Source: Hydractinia symbiolongicarpus
Lineage: Eukaryota > Cnidaria > Hydrozoa > Anthoathecata > Hydractiniidae
Assembly (NCBI RefSeq): GCF_029227915.1
Contig: NC_079883.1
Span: forward strand, 10,478,001 to 10,542,000
DNA length: 64,000 bases
Direction of reading: 5' to 3'
The notes beneath the pieces are model-generated. The model was not told the origin of the DNA. It saw nothing but the letters and a program-made list of their open reading frames with translations, and ran no database searches. Numbering within the stretch: position 1 is the first letter of the stretch; each line of letters starts with the position of its first letter. Below are positions 38,849 to 54,838 of the stretch, piece after piece. The position numbers were made by a program, and so were the translations under genes.

Positions 38849-39170
38849 CACTGTCGCATTTCGGCTGCATGGTCTACTGTGTAACGCGCGCGCACGTTCT
38901 GGCGTAATGCGTTGATAAACGGAATGTACGCAGACATATTGGAAAGTAATATCACGCACTTAGTATCGTCGCCTTTGTTAGCATTCATGTAAGTTACCAT
39001 CCACTCGCTACAGTCGCTCTCCATCCTACGGCTAAATCAACAGCCGTGATTTTTACTATGTCGCCGTCCATCCGTACGCGGTGACAGTTGTAAGCTTTAC
39101 AGTAACGTGACATGCTCCACAAGCAGTTACGGTGTGTGGACGATGCCTATCATGGCAACGCTTGTTCTTT

Positions 39171-39355
39171 ATCGCTTCTCGGCCTAATGGCTAAGATCAA
39201 GTGTAGTATCTGTTCTTATCAGTTTAATATCTGGTAGGCCATTCTCTGAATGGTCAGTATATTAATCTGATTTTTGGCCTTGGGTCATGGAGGTGGATTC
39301 ATTCACGCCGTGACCACGGGTTGCCTTGGTGTTGCACTATTACCGATGGCGGCCC
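39171..39355 (+). ncRNA. U2: U2 snRNA (unit 7)
   Basis: Identical to unit 1. PSE-like element 39117..39125; Sm site 39270..39277. Confidence 0.96.
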
Positions 39356-39547
39356 ACATAAGCAATAAAAGAATAATAGCAGTCCTCTTTCCGACGGCAC
39401 TCTGCATAGTCTACGGCGGGAACAAAACGCGTACACTGGGGGAGAATACAGCCTATGCCCCGCGACACGGCAGTTTATAACACACTCAAGCCACAAGCAT
39501 TAACAAACTTTGAAGGGTACCCTCATGCTACGGTGCAGTTCCAACTC

Positions 39548-39712
39548 ATACTTACCTGACGGGGAAGTAAAGACTGATCAATGAGGGTTTTCTTCCAGAG
39601 TGAGGCTCTTGCATTGCACTACGCTTGGGCTGACCTCTGCGATTACTGCAAACGTCAGTAACTCGACCGTACAATTTCTGGTAGTGGGGGCCTGCGTCCG
39701 CGCTCGCCCCCT
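39548..39712 (+). ncRNA. U1: U1 snRNA (unit 7)
   Basis: Identical to unit 1. PSE-like element 39491..39499; Sm site 39673..39681. Confidence 0.96.
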
Positions 39713-40039
39713 CCTTAAGTCAAAATGAATGAGCTTAGAAAAGTTGCGCGGCCAAATGTCGGTGGTGACTTAAACGCTAAGGTAAAACCTCGCTTGGCTG
39801 TTACGAAACGTGATTGCGATATAAGTCCTCGGAAGGCGGCGGAATTTTATTTTATTTGCCATTCCGTCAGGGTTATTGGATGATCGGCAATAGATCGAGT
39901 TTGTATGCATTTGAAAGCTCTTTTTTCTCGTACTATCACCTGAAAATGTCGTAGGAAAATGTCATAGGAAACACTTTCAACAACCGCCACGTTCCTTAAT
40001 TGTTATAACAAGAAATATATCACAGCAAATGAAAATGAA

Positions 40040-40159
40040 AAGCCTACGACACCGGGAGTTCCCAGGCGGTCCCCCATCCAAGTACTATCCCGGCCCGACG
40101 ATGCTTAACTTCCGTGATCAGACGAGAACGGGTGTGTTCATCGTGGTATGGCCGTAGAC
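40040..40159 (-). rRNA. 5S: 5S ribosomal RNA (unit 7)
   Basis: 120 nt, identical to unit 1. Confidence 0.97.
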
Positions 40160-40356
40160 ATTAGTAGGTGCAAATACGTGCAATTTATTTTGACGTTGTG
40201 ATCAAATTTTTTTATTTAATTTCTTTGAGTTACTTAGGACAAGGCGTATGCATGGATTATCTATTAGACTTTAAGGTTATAGTTTTGTGAAAAAAACAAT
40301 GTTTTTTTAAAGATGTGTGGCTATAAAAATAGCCGTTGTTTTCTGAGTGTAGCGGT

Positions 40357-40737
40357 TTACTTCTTCTGTCCTTTGTCGTTCTTCTTTGGGAGTAAGACAG
40401 CTTGAATGTTTGGCAAAACACCACCAGCTGCAATGGTTACACCGCTCAAAAGTTTGTTTAATTCTTCATCATTACGAACAGCCAATTGTAAATGTCTTGG
40501 AATAATCCTAGCTTTTTTGTTGTCTCTTGCTGCGTTACCAGCCAACTCCAATATCTCAGCAGATAAATATTCCAAGACGGCTGCTAAGTAAACTGGTGCT
40601 CCAGATCCAATTCGGTTAGCATAGTGCCCTCTACGAAGGAATCTATGCACTCTACCGACTGGAAATTGAAGTCCAGCTCTTGAGGATCTTGTCTTGGCTT
40701 TAGCCTTAGCTTTTCCACCTTTTCCACGTCCAGACAT
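40357..40737 (-). CDS. H2A: Histone H2A (unit 7)
   Basis: Same 126 residues. Stem-loop 40319..40334; divergent from H2B at 41022. Confidence 0.97.
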   Translation of the reverse strand: MSGRGKGGKAKAKAKTRSSRAGLQFPVGRVHRFLRRGHYANRIGSGAPVYLAAVLEYLSAEILELAGNAARDNKKARIIPRHLQLAVRNDEELNKLLSGVTIAAGGVLPNIQAVLLPKKNDKGQKK

Positions 40738-41021
40738 AACTGCGATTTGATTTGTAAGTTAATACAAAAACGTACGAATATTTAACGTAAGTGTTAACGA
40801 AATAAACTTTACTCGTTTTTTCATCATAAAAATAGGATCGAAATCATGTTTTTTTAACCAATCATAATTAAGTATTAAACAAAAGATTTTTTTTTTAACC
40901 AATTAAATTGCGTATCGGCGTTTTCGGATCGAATTCGATCCGATTTTTTTACTTATAAACAAAAAGTTTTGACTTGCAGTTTAATGCTTATTTACAAGTT
41001 AAGTAGCAAAAATTTTTAACC

Positions 41022-41426
41022 ATGTCTGACGCAGCAGCTAAAGGAGGAAAACAGGCACCTAAAGTAGCCAAGAAAGGTGAAAAAAGAGCCGGCAAAAAAG
41101 GAGGAAAGATTGGTGGAACTGGTGAAAAGAAACGCAAGAGAAAGAGAAAGGAAAGTTATGCTATTTACATCTACAATGTTTTGAAACAAGTTCACCCAGA
41201 TGTCGGAGTTTCAAGCAAAGCTATGAGCATCATGAACTCATTTGTCAACGACATCTTTGAGCGCATTGCTTCCGAAGCTTCGCGTTTGGCTCTTCAAAAC
41301 AAAAAGTCGACCATCTCTTCTCGTGAAATTCAAACCGCAGTACGTCTTCTCTTGCCTGGAGAACTTGCAAAACACGCAGTCAGTGAAGGAACAAAAGCCG
41401 TCACAAAATACACAAGCAGCAAGTAA
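41022..41426 (+). CDS. H2B: Histone H2B (unit 8)
   Basis: Same 134 residues. TATA box 40954..40959; stem-loop 41450..41465. Confidence 0.97.
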   Translation: MSDAAAKGGKQAPKVAKKGEKRAGKKGGKIGGTGEKKRKRKRKESYAIYIYNVLKQVHPDVGVSSKAMSIMNSFVNDIFERIASEASRLALQNKKSTISSREIQTAVRLLLPGELAKHAVSEGTKAVTKYTSSK

Positions 41427-41886
41427 ACCAACGTCTACCAAACACAAACGGTCTTTTTTAAGACCACACATCTTTAAAAAAACATTTACTTGGCGTCACT
41501 ACAAGTTAACCGAAGTTAATAAAACTTCTAAATAATGTGCTTAAGAACACTAGCCTACATTTAAAATACTTCCCCATGTGTGTGTGGATTAGCTTCACTT
41601 TTCATACGTATTATTAGCTGTACTTGCAGAAAAGACAAGTACATTGATCCATGTTATTGCTTACATTTAACTTAACCCAGCTTTTCACGGAAACACTCCC
41701 AGGCAAATTAACCCTACAAAGTATTTCTAAATTTTTTTTGTGTCATATATGACATAGTATCGTATAGCAATAAATGTAACTGTGACAAGACTTTACACAT
41801 TGTGTAATTTGGAAGCGTGCACAAAGTAATGTTTTAAAAGATTTGTGGCTATAAAAATAGCCGTTTTTGTTGAGCAATGACAACGC

Positions 41887-42243
<357 letters not shown>

Positions 42244-42721
42244 TTAACAGAATTCAGACAGCTTTAAAAAGAGGCCATAAAATTACCTACTGCTCGTGGA
42301 AACACCCTAATTAACCAATAGAGTTGCGTCATTACAAAATGTTCCGAACATTTTGTACATTTTTTTAAGTAAAACTGTAGTTTTTTTAAAAATTCGTGGT
42401 CTTAATGTTTCAGTAAGGCAATAAATTTGGCATCGTTGGAATTCGCCAAACCTTCTGCTACTTACTAAAAAAAAAAAAAGTCAAAAGCTTTTGTGTATCA
42501 GAAGATACAGCCGTTTTCCCGTAGCCAAAAAACACAGATTTTATAAAAATGTTAAAGTAATGAGCGTAATGTCATTATGCAGCCAATCAGAAATTACTTT
42601 CTTAGCACCAATCAAATGGTTTGTTTTGAACCTTAGCTGTCAATCAATATGAGAAATAAAACTTTGGCGCGATAGTGCATTTTAGACCGTCTTGTGTATC
42701 CGTACTACATCGACTTCTTAA

Positions 42722-43135
<414 letters not shown>

Positions 43136-43496
43136 GCATCTTACCAAACAAAAAACGGCTATTTTTATAGCCACACATCCATAAAAAATATTACGGCTAG
43201 CTTTTTATATCAAACTTTGTCCTGCTTTCTGTTTAAATTTTATGCTACATAAAAATTTTATGCTACATAAAGTTTGACAATGTTAAAAATATGAAGGGCA
43301 AGAAAAGTAAAAGCAAGAAAATAAGAAATTTAAAAACGAAAATACTTAAACTTAGGGAATCTAATCTTAAATTTACTCTTTTTTAACTGTTTAAGTGACT
43401 TAAACAAGTTTAACTTTGTACCAAGATAATGTTTTTTTGTAAATGTGTGGCTATAAAAATAGCCGTTTGTTAATGTAATAGCCAGATACACACAAA

Positions 43497-44048
43497 TTAT
43501 TTTTTTGCGGTCTTCTTTGCTGCCTTTTTGGGAGTCTTTTTGACCTTCTTTGCTGCAGGTTTTTTAGCAACAGGCTTCTTTGTGGGTTTCTTAGCTGCTG
43601 GTTTCTTAGCCGAGGCTTTCTTTGTGGCAGGCTTCTTTGCTGCTTTCTTTGGCGTGCTCTTCTTTGCTGGCTTCTTTTTTGGTGTACTTTTCTTTGCAGT
43701 AGGCTTCTTTGCCGTTGGCTTTTTTGCTGCGGCCTTTTTCTTAGGTTTTTCTTTTTTTACCTGACCTAGCTTGAATGATCCAGAAGCACCAGTGCCTTTA
43801 GTTTGAATCAAATCGCCTGATGTTACTCCTCGTTTAAGAGCCATTTTCAGATGATGATCTGAGTTTTCAGCAACTTTGTAATTTGCATGAATATATTTTG
43901 TAATAGCTTGGCGAGATGAACCACCGCGTTCCTTTAGGGTAGCGATAGCAGCCTTGATCATGTCCACATATTTAGGGTGATCAGCTGTCTTCTTTGCAGC
44001 AGGTTTCTTCTTGGGTGCGATTTTCTTTGGAGAAGCTGCTTCACTCAT
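43497..44048 (-). CDS. H1: Linker histone H1 (unit 8)
   Basis: Same 183 residues from the inner Met. Stem-loop 43449..43464; E2F-type site 44192..44203; AC box 44213..44219. Confidence 0.94.
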   Translation of the reverse strand: MSEAASPKKIAPKKKPAAKKTADHPKYVDMIKAAIATLKERGGSSRQAITKYIHANYKVAENSDHHLKMALKRGVTSGDLIQTKGTGASGSFKLGQVKKEKPKKKAAAKKPTAKKPTAKKSTPKKKPAKKSTPKKAAKKPATKKASAKKPAAKKPTKKPVAKKPAAKKVKKTPKKAAKKTAKK

Positions 44049-44627
44049 TTTTAATGTTTTCTTACAACAATCCAACGATAAACGATGCTTGTTATCACAG
44101 TAGAAGTATACTAAACATTACCGTGTAAATGAGATATAATTTAAGACGGTGCGAAGTATGCGGACGTAAAAGTACCACTCCCGGGAATTGATTTGGCGCG
44201 AAAACAGAAATGTGTGTTTCTGTACATCGTATAATGTCCGTTTTGGGTGCCGCGACTATGCGAAAGCATGTTAATTTTTATTTGTAGTACGACGCAATAG
44301 TCTGCAAGAGAAGCTGCTGGAGTTTGAGGTCTTCAGCATTACATCTAGTCTGTTAATTTGGGCTTCTTCCGCGCTCGTGTTAGGATTTTCATAAAGCGTT
44401 CTTTGGTTTGCGTTGCGTATGTCGGCCTACATCATCGACACGGCCTGTTTCCGGCTATTAGGAGCAATTCATATATTGGGCACTGCGTTTCGACTTTTTT
44501 ATTAGACCACAGTAAAAAAATTCACTCACAGAAGTCCCTTTCTTTCATGGCTACAAACACGAAGAATTCTGTCGTAAGTAAAACGAATGCGCAAGCCAAA
44601 ATGACGATGGGGCGAAGTCATAAGCAT

Positions 44628-44700
44628 GGCCCTGTGGCCCAATGGATAAGGCATCTGACTACGAATCAGGGGATTCCAGGTTCGACTCCTGGCAGGGTCG
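44628..44700 (+). tRNA. tRNA-Arg (ACG), unit 8
   Basis: Identical to unit 1; anticodon 44661..44663. Confidence 0.96.
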
Positions 44701-45022
44701 CACTGTCGCATTTCGGCTGCATGGTCTACTGTGTAACGCGCGCGCACGTTCTGGCGTAATGCGTTGATAAACGGAATGTACGCAGACATATTGGAAAGTA
44801 ATATCACGCACTTAGTATCGTCGCCTTTGTTAGCATTCATGTAAGTTACCATCCACTCGCTACAGTCGCTCTCCATCCTACGGCTAAATCAACAGCCGTG
44901 ATTTTTACTATGTCGCCGTCCATCCGTACGCGGTGACAGTTGTAAGCTTTACAGTAACGTGACATGCTCCACAAGCAGTTACGGTGTGTGGACGATGCCT
45001 ATCATGGCAACGCTTGTTCTTT

Positions 45023-45207
45023 ATCGCTTCTCGGCCTAATGGCTAAGATCAAGTGTAGTATCTGTTCTTATCAGTTTAATATCTGGTAGGCCATTCTCTG
45101 AATGGTCAGTATATTAATCTGATTTTTGGCCTTGGGTCATGGAGGTGGATTCATTCACGCCGTGACCACGGGTTGCCTTGGTGTTGCACTATTACCGATG
45201 GCGGCCC
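45023..45207 (+). ncRNA. U2: U2 snRNA (unit 8)
   Basis: Identical to unit 1. PSE-like element 44969..44977; Sm site 45122..45129. One T is missing in the spacer about 33 nt downstream, beyond the 3' box-like motif. Confidence 0.96.
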
Positions 45208-45398
45208 ACATAAGCAATAAAAGAATAATAGCAGTCCTCTTCCGACGGCACTCTGCATAGTCTACGGCGGGAACAAAACGCGTACACTGGGGGAGAATAC
45301 AGCCTATGCCCCGCGACACGGCAGTTTATAACACACTCAAGCCACAAGCATTAACAAACTTTGAAGGGTACCCTCATGCTACGGTGCAGTTCCAACTC

Positions 45399-45563
45399 AT
45401 ACTTACCTGACGGGGAAGTAAAGACTGATCAATGAGGGTTTTCTTCCAGAGTGAGGCTCTTGCATTGCACTACGCTTGGGCTGACCTCTGCGATTACTGC
45501 AAACGTCAGTAACTCGACCGTACAATTTCTGGTAGTGGGGGCCTGCGTCCGCGCTCGCCCCCT
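45399..45563 (+). ncRNA. U1: U1 snRNA (unit 8)
   Basis: Identical to unit 1. PSE-like element 45342..45350; Sm site 45524..45532. Confidence 0.96.
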
Positions 45564-45890
45564 CCTTAAGTCAAAATGAATGAGCTTAGAAAAGTTGCGC
45601 GGCCAAATGTCGGTGGTGACTTAAACGCTAAGGTAAAACCTCGCTTGGCTGTTACGAAACGTGATTGCGATATAAGTCCTCGGAAGGCGGCGGAATTTTA
45701 TTTTATTTGCCATTCCGTCAGGGTTATTGGATGATCGGCAATAGATCGAGTTTGTATGCATTTGAAAGCTCTTTTTTCTCGTACTATCACCTGAAAATGT
45801 CGTAGGAAAATGTCATAGGAAACACTTTCAACAACCGCCACGTTCCTTAATTGTTATAACAAGAAATATATCACAGCAAATGAAAATGAA

Positions 45891-46010
45891 AAGCCTACGA
45901 CACCGGGAGTTCCCAGGCGGTCCCCCATCCAAGTACTATCCCGGCCCGACGATGCTTAACTTCCGTGATCAGACGAGAACGGGTGTGTTCATCGTGGTAT
46001 GGCCGTAGAC
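45891..46010 (-). rRNA. 5S: 5S ribosomal RNA (unit 8)
   Basis: 120 nt, identical to unit 1. Confidence 0.97.
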
Positions 46011-46207
46011 ATTAGTAGGTGCAAATACGTGCAATTTATTTTGACGTTGTGATCAAATTTTTTTATTTAATTTCTTTGAGTTACTTAGGACAAGGCGTAT
46101 GCATGGATTATCTATTAGACTTTAAGGTTATAGTTTTGTGAAAAAAACAATGTTTTTTTAAAGATGTGTGGCTATAAAAATAGCCGTTGTTTTCTGAGTG
46201 TAGCGGT

Positions 46208-46588
46208 TTACTTCTTCTGTCCTTTGTCGTTCTTCTTTGGGAGTAAGACAGCTTGAATGTTTGGCAAAACACCACCAGCTGCAATGGTTACACCGCTCAA
46301 AAGTTTGTTTAATTCTTCATCATTACGAACAGCCAATTGTAAATGTCTTGGAATAATCCTAGCTTTTTTGTTGTCTCTTGCTGCGTTACCAGCCAACTCC
46401 AATATCTCAGCAGATAAATATTCCAAGACGGCTGCTAAGTAAACTGGTGCTCCAGATCCAATTCGGTTAGCATAGTGCCCTCTACGAAGGAATCTATGCA
46501 CTCTACCGACTGGAAATTGAAGTCCAGCTCTTGAGGATCTTGTCTTGGCTTTAGCCTTAGCTTTTCCACCTTTTCCACGTCCAGACAT
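46208..46588 (-). CDS. H2A: Histone H2A (unit 8)
   Basis: Same 126 residues. Stem-loop 46170..46185; divergent from H2B at 46873. Confidence 0.97.
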   Translation of the reverse strand: MSGRGKGGKAKAKAKTRSSRAGLQFPVGRVHRFLRRGHYANRIGSGAPVYLAAVLEYLSAEILELAGNAARDNKKARIIPRHLQLAVRNDEELNKLLSGVTIAAGGVLPNIQAVLLPKKNDKGQKK

Positions 46589-46872
46589 AACTGCGATTTG
46601 ATTTGTAAGTTAATACAAAAACGTACGAATATTTAACGTAAGTGTTAACGAAATAAACTTTACTCGTTTTTTCATCATAAAAATAGGATCGAAATCATGT
46701 TTTTTTAACCAATCATAATTAAGTATTAAACAAAAGATTTTTTTTTTAACCAATTAAATTGCGTATCGGCGTTTTCGGATCGAATTCGATCCGATTTTTT
46801 TACTTATAAACAAAAAGTTTTGACTTGCAGTTTAATGCTTATTTACAAGTTAAGTAGCAAAAATTTTTAACC

Positions 46873-47277
46873 ATGTCTGACGCAGCAGCTAAAGGAGGAA
46901 AACAGGCACCTAAAGTAGCCAAGAAAGGTGAAAAAAGAGCCGGCAAAAAAGGAGGAAAGATTGGTGGAACTGGTGAAAAGAAACGCAAGAGAAAGAGAAA
47001 GGAAAGTTATGCTATTTACATCTACAATGTTTTGAAACAAGTTCACCCAGATGTCGGAGTTTCAAGCAAAGCTATGAGCATCATGAACTCATTTGTCAAC
47101 GACATCTTTGAGCGCATTGCTTCCGAAGCTTCGCGTTTGGCTCTTCAAAACAAAAAGTCGACCATCTCTTCTCGTGAAATTCAAACCGCAGTACGTCTTC
47201 TCTTGCCTGGAGAACTTGCAAAACACGCAGTCAGTGAAGGAACAAAAGCCGTCACAAAATACACAAGCAGCAAGTAA
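46873..47277 (+). CDS. H2B: Histone H2B (unit 9)
   Basis: Same 134 residues. TATA box 46805..46810; stem-loop 47301..47316. Confidence 0.97.
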   Translation: MSDAAAKGGKQAPKVAKKGEKRAGKKGGKIGGTGEKKRKRKRKESYAIYIYNVLKQVHPDVGVSSKAMSIMNSFVNDIFERIASEASRLALQNKKSTISSREIQTAVRLLLPGELAKHAVSEGTKAVTKYTSSK

Positions 47278-47737
47278 ACCAACGTCTACCAAACACAAAC
47301 GGTCTTTTTTAAGACCACACATCTTTAAAAAAACATTTACTTGGCGTCACTACAAGTTAACCGAAGTTAATAAAACTTCTAAATAATGTGCTTAAGAACA
47401 CTAGCCTACATTTAAAATACTTCCCCATGTGTGTGTGGATTAGCTTCACTTTTCATACGTATTATTAGCTGTACTTGCAGAAAAGACAAGTACATTGATC
47501 CATGTTATTGCTTACATTTAACTTAACCCAGCTTTTCACGGAAACACTCCCAGGCAAATTAACCCTACAAAGTATTTCTAAATTTTTTTTGTGTCATATA
47601 TGACATAGTATCGTATAGCAATAAATGTAACTGTGACAAGACTTTACACATTGTGTAATTTGGAAGCGTGCACAAAGTAATGTTTTAAAAGATTTGTGGC
47701 TATAAAAATAGCCGTTTTTGTTGAGCAATGACAACGC

Positions 47738-48094
<357 letters not shown>

Positions 48095-48572
48095 TTAACA
48101 GAATTCAGACAGCTTTAAAAAGAGGCCATAAAATTACCTACTGCTCGTGGAAACACCCTAATTAACCAATAGAGTTGCGTCATTACAAAATGTTCCGAAC
48201 ATTTTGTACATTTTTTTAAGTAAAACTGTAGTTTTTTTAAAAATTCGTGGTCTTAATGTTTCAGTAAGGCAATAAATTTGGCATCGTTGGAATTCGCCAA
48301 ACCTTCTGCTACTTACTAAAAAAAAAAAAAGTCAAAAGCTTTTGTGTATCAGAAGATACAGCCGTTTTCCCGTAGCCAAAAAACACAGATTTTATAAAAA
48401 TGTTAAAGTAATGAGCGTAATGTCATTATGCAGCCAATCAGAAATTACTTTCTTAGCACCAATCAAATGGTTTGTTTTGAACCTTAGCTGTCAATCAATA
48501 TGAGAAATAAAACTTTGGCGCGATAGTGCATTTTAGACCGTCTTGTGTATCCGTACTACATCGACTTCTTAA

Positions 48573-48986
<414 letters not shown>

Positions 48987-49347
48987 GCATCTTACCAAAC
49001 AAAAAACGGCTATTTTTATAGCCACACATCCATAAAAAATATTACGGCTAGCTTTTTATATCAAACTTTGTCCTGCTTTCTGTTTAAATTTTATGCTACA
49101 TAAAAATTTTATGCTACATAAAGTTTGACAATGTTAAAAATATGAAGGGCAAGAAAAGTAAAAGCAAGAAAATAAGAAATTTAAAAACGAAAATACTTAA
49201 ACTTAGGGAATCTAATCTTAAATTTACTCTTTTTTAACTGTTTAAGTGACTTAAACAAGTTTAACTTTGTACCAAGATAATGTTTTTTTGTAAATGTGTG
49301 GCTATAAAAATAGCCGTTTGTTAATGTAATAGCCAGATACACACAAA

Positions 49348-49899
49348 TTATTTTTTTGCGGTCTTCTTTGCTGCCTTTTTGGGAGTCTTTTTGACCTTCT
49401 TTGCTGCAGGTTTTTTAGCAACAGGCTTCTTTGTGGGTTTCTTAGCTGCTGGTTTCTTAGCCGAGGCTTTCTTTGTGGCAGGCTTCTTTGCTGCTTTCTT
49501 TGGCGTGCTCTTCTTTGCTGGCTTCTTTTTTGGTGTACTTTTCTTTGCAGTAGGCTTCTTTGCCGTTGGCTTTTTTGCTGCGGCCTTTTTCTTAGGTTTT
49601 TCTTTTTTTACCTGACCTAGCTTGAATGATCCAGAAGCACCAGTGCCTTTAGTTTGAATCAAATCGCCTGATGTTACTCCTCGTTTAAGAGCCATTTTCA
49701 GATGATGATCTGAGTTTTCAGCAACTTTGTAATTTGCATGAATATATTTTGTAATAGCTTGGCGAGATGAACCACCGCGTTCCTTTAGGGTAGCGATAGC
49801 AGCCTTGATCATGTCCACATATTTAGGGTGATCAGCTGTCTTCTTTGCAGCAGGTTTCTTCTTGGGTGCGATTTTCTTTGGAGAAGCTGCTTCACTCAT
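49348..49899 (-). CDS. H1: Linker histone H1 (unit 9)
   Basis: Same 183 residues from the inner Met. Stem-loop 49300..49315; E2F-type site 50043..50054; AC box 50064..50070. Confidence 0.94.
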   Translation of the reverse strand: MSEAASPKKIAPKKKPAAKKTADHPKYVDMIKAAIATLKERGGSSRQAITKYIHANYKVAENSDHHLKMALKRGVTSGDLIQTKGTGASGSFKLGQVKKEKPKKKAAAKKPTAKKPTAKKSTPKKKPAKKSTPKKAAKKPATKKASAKKPAAKKPTKKPVAKKPAAKKVKKTPKKAAKKTAKK

Positions 49900-50478
49900 T
49901 TTTAATGTTTTCTTACAACAATCCAACGATAAACGATGCTTGTTATCACAGTAGAAGTATACTAAACATTACCGTGTAAATGAGATATAATTTAAGACGG
50001 TGCGAAGTATGCGGACGTAAAAGTACCACTCCCGGGAATTGATTTGGCGCGAAAACAGAAATGTGTGTTTCTGTACATCGTATAATGTCCGTTTTGGGTG
50101 CCGCGACTATGCGAAAGCATGTTAATTTTTATTTGTAGTACGACGCAATAGTCTGCAAGAGAAGCTGCTGGAGTTTGAGGTCTTCAGCATTACATCTAGT
50201 CTGTTAATTTGGGCTTCTTCCGCGCTCGTGTTAGGATTTTCATAAAGCGTTCTTTGGTTTGCGTTGCGTATGTCGGCCTACATCATCGACACGGCCTGTT
50301 TCCGGCTATTAGGAGCAATTCATATATTGGGCACTGCGTTTCGACTTTTTTATTAGACCACAGTAAAAAAATTCACTCACAGAAGTCCCTTTCTTTCATG
50401 GCTACAAACACGAAGAATTCTGTCGTAAGTAAAACGAATGCGCAAGCCAAAATGACGATGGGGCGAAGTCATAAGCAT

Positions 50479-50551
50479 GGCCCTGTGGCCCAATGGATAA
50501 GGCATCTGACTACGAATCAGGGGATTCCAGGTTCGACTCCTGGCAGGGTCG
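50479..50551 (+). tRNA. tRNA-Arg (ACG), unit 9
   Basis: Identical to unit 1; anticodon 50512..50514. Confidence 0.96.
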
Positions 50552-50873
50552 CACTGTCGCATTTCGGCTGCATGGTCTACTGTGTAACGCGCGCGCACGT
50601 TCTGGCGTAATGCGTTGATAAACGGAATGTACGCAGACATATTGGAAAGTAATATCACGCACTTAGTATCGTCGCCTTTGTTAGCATTCATGTAAGTTAC
50701 CATCCACTCGCTACAGTCGCTCTCCATCCTACGGCTAAATCAACAGCCGTGATTTTTACTATGTCGCCGTCCATCCGTACGCGGTGACAGTTGTAAGCTT
50801 TACAGTAACGTGACATGCTCCACAAGCAGTTACGGTGTGTGGACGATGCCTATCATGGCAACGCTTGTTCTTT

Positions 50874-51058
50874 ATCGCTTCTCGGCCTAATGGCTAAGAT
50901 CAAGTGTAGTATCTGTTCTTATCAGTTTAATATCTGGTAGGCCATTCTCTGAATGGTCAGTATATTAATCTGATTTTTGGCCTTGGGTCATGGAGGTGGA
51001 TTCATTCACGCCGTGACCACGGGTTGCCTTGGTGTTGCACTATTACCGATGGCGGCCC
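50874..51058 (+). ncRNA. U2: U2 snRNA (unit 9)
   Basis: Identical to unit 1. PSE-like element 50820..50828; Sm site 50973..50980. Confidence 0.96.
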
Positions 51059-51250
51059 ACATAAGCAATAAAAGAATAATAGCAGTCCTCTTTCCGACGG
51101 CACTCTGCATAGTCTACGGCGGGAACAAAACGCGTACACTGGGGGAGAATACAGCCTATGCCCCGCGACACGGCAGTTTATAACACACTCAAGCCACAAG
51201 CATTAACAAACTTTGAAGGGTACCCTCATGCTACGGTGCAGTTCCAACTC

Positions 51251-51415
51251 ATACTTACCTGACGGGGAAGTAAAGACTGATCAATGAGGGTTTTCTTCCA
51301 GAGTGAGGCTCTTGCATTGCACTACGCTTGGGCTGACCTCTGCGATTACTGCAAACGTCAGTAACTCGACCGTACAATTTCTGGTAGTGGGGGCCTGCGT
51401 CCGCGCTCGCCCCCT
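51251..51415 (+). ncRNA. U1: U1 snRNA (unit 9)
   Basis: Identical to unit 1. PSE-like element 51194..51202; Sm site 51376..51384. Confidence 0.96.
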
Positions 51416-51742
51416 CCTTAAGTCAAAATGAATGAGCTTAGAAAAGTTGCGCGGCCAAATGTCGGTGGTGACTTAAACGCTAAGGTAAAACCTCGCTTGG
51501 CTGTTACGAAACGTGATTGCGATATAAGTCCTCGGAAGGCGGCGGAATTTTATTTTATTTGCCATTCCGTCAGGGTTATTGGATGATCGGCAATAGATCG
51601 AGTTTGTATGCATTTGAAAGCTCTTTTTTCTCGTACTATCACCTGAAAATGTCGTAGGAAAATGTCATAGGAAACACTTTCAACAACCGCCACGTTCCTT
51701 AATTGTTATAACAAGAAATATATCACAGCAAATGAAAATGAA

Positions 51743-51862
51743 AAGCCTACGACACCGGGAGTTCCCAGGCGGTCCCCCATCCAAGTACTATCCCGGCCCG
51801 ACGATGCTTAACTTCCGTGATCAGACGAGAACGGGTGTGTTCATCGTGGTATGGCCGTAGAC
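51743..51862 (-). rRNA. 5S: 5S ribosomal RNA (unit 9)
   Basis: 120 nt, identical to unit 1. Confidence 0.97.
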
Positions 51863-52059
51863 ATTAGTAGGTGCAAATACGTGCAATTTATTTTGACGTT
51901 GTGATCAAATTTTTTTATTTAATTTCTTTGAGTTACTTAGGACAAGGCGTATGCATGGATTATCTATTAGACTTTAAGGTTATAGTTTTGTGAAAAAAAC
52001 AATGTTTTTTTAAAGATGTGTGGCTATAAAAATAGCCGTTGTTTTCTGAGTGTAGCGGT

Positions 52060-52440
52060 TTACTTCTTCTGTCCTTTGTCGTTCTTCTTTGGGAGTAAGA
52101 CAGCTTGAATGTTTGGCAAAACACCACCAGCTGCAATGGTTACACCGCTCAAAAGTTTGTTTAATTCTTCATCATTACGAACAGCCAATTGTAAATGTCT
52201 TGGAATAATCCTAGCTTTTTTGTTGTCTCTTGCTGCGTTACCAGCCAACTCCAATATCTCAGCAGATAAATATTCCAAGACGGCTGCTAAGTAAACTGGT
52301 GCTCCAGATCCAATTCGGTTAGCATAGTGCCCTCTACGAAGGAATCTATGCACTCTACCGACTGGAAATTGAAGTCCAGCTCTTGAGGATCTTGTCTTGG
52401 CTTTAGCCTTAGCTTTTCCACCTTTTCCACGTCCAGACAT
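52060..52440 (-). CDS. H2A: Histone H2A (unit 9)
   Basis: Same 126 residues. Stem-loop 52022..52037; divergent from H2B at 52725. Confidence 0.97.
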   Translation of the reverse strand: MSGRGKGGKAKAKAKTRSSRAGLQFPVGRVHRFLRRGHYANRIGSGAPVYLAAVLEYLSAEILELAGNAARDNKKARIIPRHLQLAVRNDEELNKLLSGVTIAAGGVLPNIQAVLLPKKNDKGQKK

Positions 52441-52724
52441 AACTGCGATTTGATTTGTAAGTTAATACAAAAACGTACGAATATTTAACGTAAGTGTTAA
52501 CGAAATAAACTTTACTCGTTTTTTCATCATAAAAATAGGATCGAAATCATGTTTTTTTAACCAATCATAATTAAGTATTAAACAAAAGATTTTTTTTTTA
52601 ACCAATTAAATTGCGTATCGGCGTTTTCGGATCGAATTCGATCCGATTTTTTTACTTATAAACAAAAAGTTTTGACTTGCAGTTTAATGCTTATTTACAA
52701 GTTAAGTAGCAAAAATTTTTAACC

Positions 52725-53129
52725 ATGTCTGACGCAGCAGCTAAAGGAGGAAAACAGGCACCTAAAGTAGCCAAGAAAGGTGAAAAAAGAGCCGGCAAAA
52801 AAGGAGGAAAGATTGGTGGAACTGGTGAAAAGAAACGCAAGAGAAAGAGAAAGGAAAGTTATGCTATTTACATCTACAATGTTTTGAAACAAGTTCACCC
52901 AGATGTCGGAGTTTCAAGCAAAGCTATGAGCATCATGAACTCATTTGTCAACGACATCTTTGAGCGCATTGCTTCCGAAGCTTCGCGTTTGGCTCTTCAA
53001 AACAAAAAGTCGACCATCTCTTCTCGTGAAATTCAAACCGCAGTACGTCTTCTCTTGCCTGGAGAACTTGCAAAACACGCAGTCAGTGAAGGAACAAAAG
53101 CCGTCACAAAATACACAAGCAGCAAGTAA
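52725..53129 (+). CDS. H2B: Histone H2B (unit 10)
   Basis: Same 134 residues. TATA box 52657..52662; stem-loop 53153..53168. Confidence 0.97.
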   Translation: MSDAAAKGGKQAPKVAKKGEKRAGKKGGKIGGTGEKKRKRKRKESYAIYIYNVLKQVHPDVGVSSKAMSIMNSFVNDIFERIASEASRLALQNKKSTISSREIQTAVRLLLPGELAKHAVSEGTKAVTKYTSSK

Positions 53130-53589
53130 ACCAACGTCTACCAAACACAAACGGTCTTTTTTAAGACCACACATCTTTAAAAAAACATTTACTTGGCGTC
53201 ACTACAAGTTAACCGAAGTTAATAAAACTTCTAAATAATGTGCTTAAGAACACTAGCCTACATTTAAAATACTTCCCCATGTGTGTGTGGATTAGCTTCA
53301 CTTTTCATACGTATTATTAGCTGTACTTGCAGAAAAGACAAGTACATTGATCCATGTTATTGCTTACATTTAACTTAACCCAGCTTTTCACGGAAACACT
53401 CCCAGGCAAATTAACCCTACAAAGTATTTCTAAATTTTTTTTGTGTCATATATGACATAGTATCGTATAGCAATAAATGTAACTGTGACAAGACTTTACA
53501 CATTGTGTAATTTGGAAGCGTGCACAAAGTAATGTTTTAAAAGATTTGTGGCTATAAAAATAGCCGTTTTTGTTGAGCAATGACAACGC

Positions 53590-53946
<357 letters not shown>

Positions 53947-54424
53947 TTAACAGAATTCAGACAGCTTTAAAAAGAGGCCATAAAATTACCTACTGCTCGT
54001 GGAAACACCCTAATTAACCAATAGAGTTGCGTCATTACAAAATGTTCCGAACATTTTGTACATTTTTTTAAGTAAAACTGTAGTTTTTTTAAAAATTCGT
54101 GGTCTTAATGTTTCAGTAAGGCAATAAATTTGGCATCGTTGGAATTCGCCAAACCTTCTGCTACTTACTAAAAAAAAAAAAAGTCAAAAGCTTTTGTGTA
54201 TCAGAAGATACAGCCGTTTTCCCGTAGCCAAAAAACACAGATTTTATAAAAATGTTAAAGTAATGAGCGTAATGTCATTATGCAGCCAATCAGAAATTAC
54301 TTTCTTAGCACCAATCAAATGGTTTGTTTTGAACCTTAGCTGTCAATCAATATGAGAAATAAAACTTTGGCGCGATAGTGCATTTTAGACCGTCTTGTGT
54401 ATCCGTACTACATCGACTTCTTAA

Positions 54425-54838
<414 letters not shown>
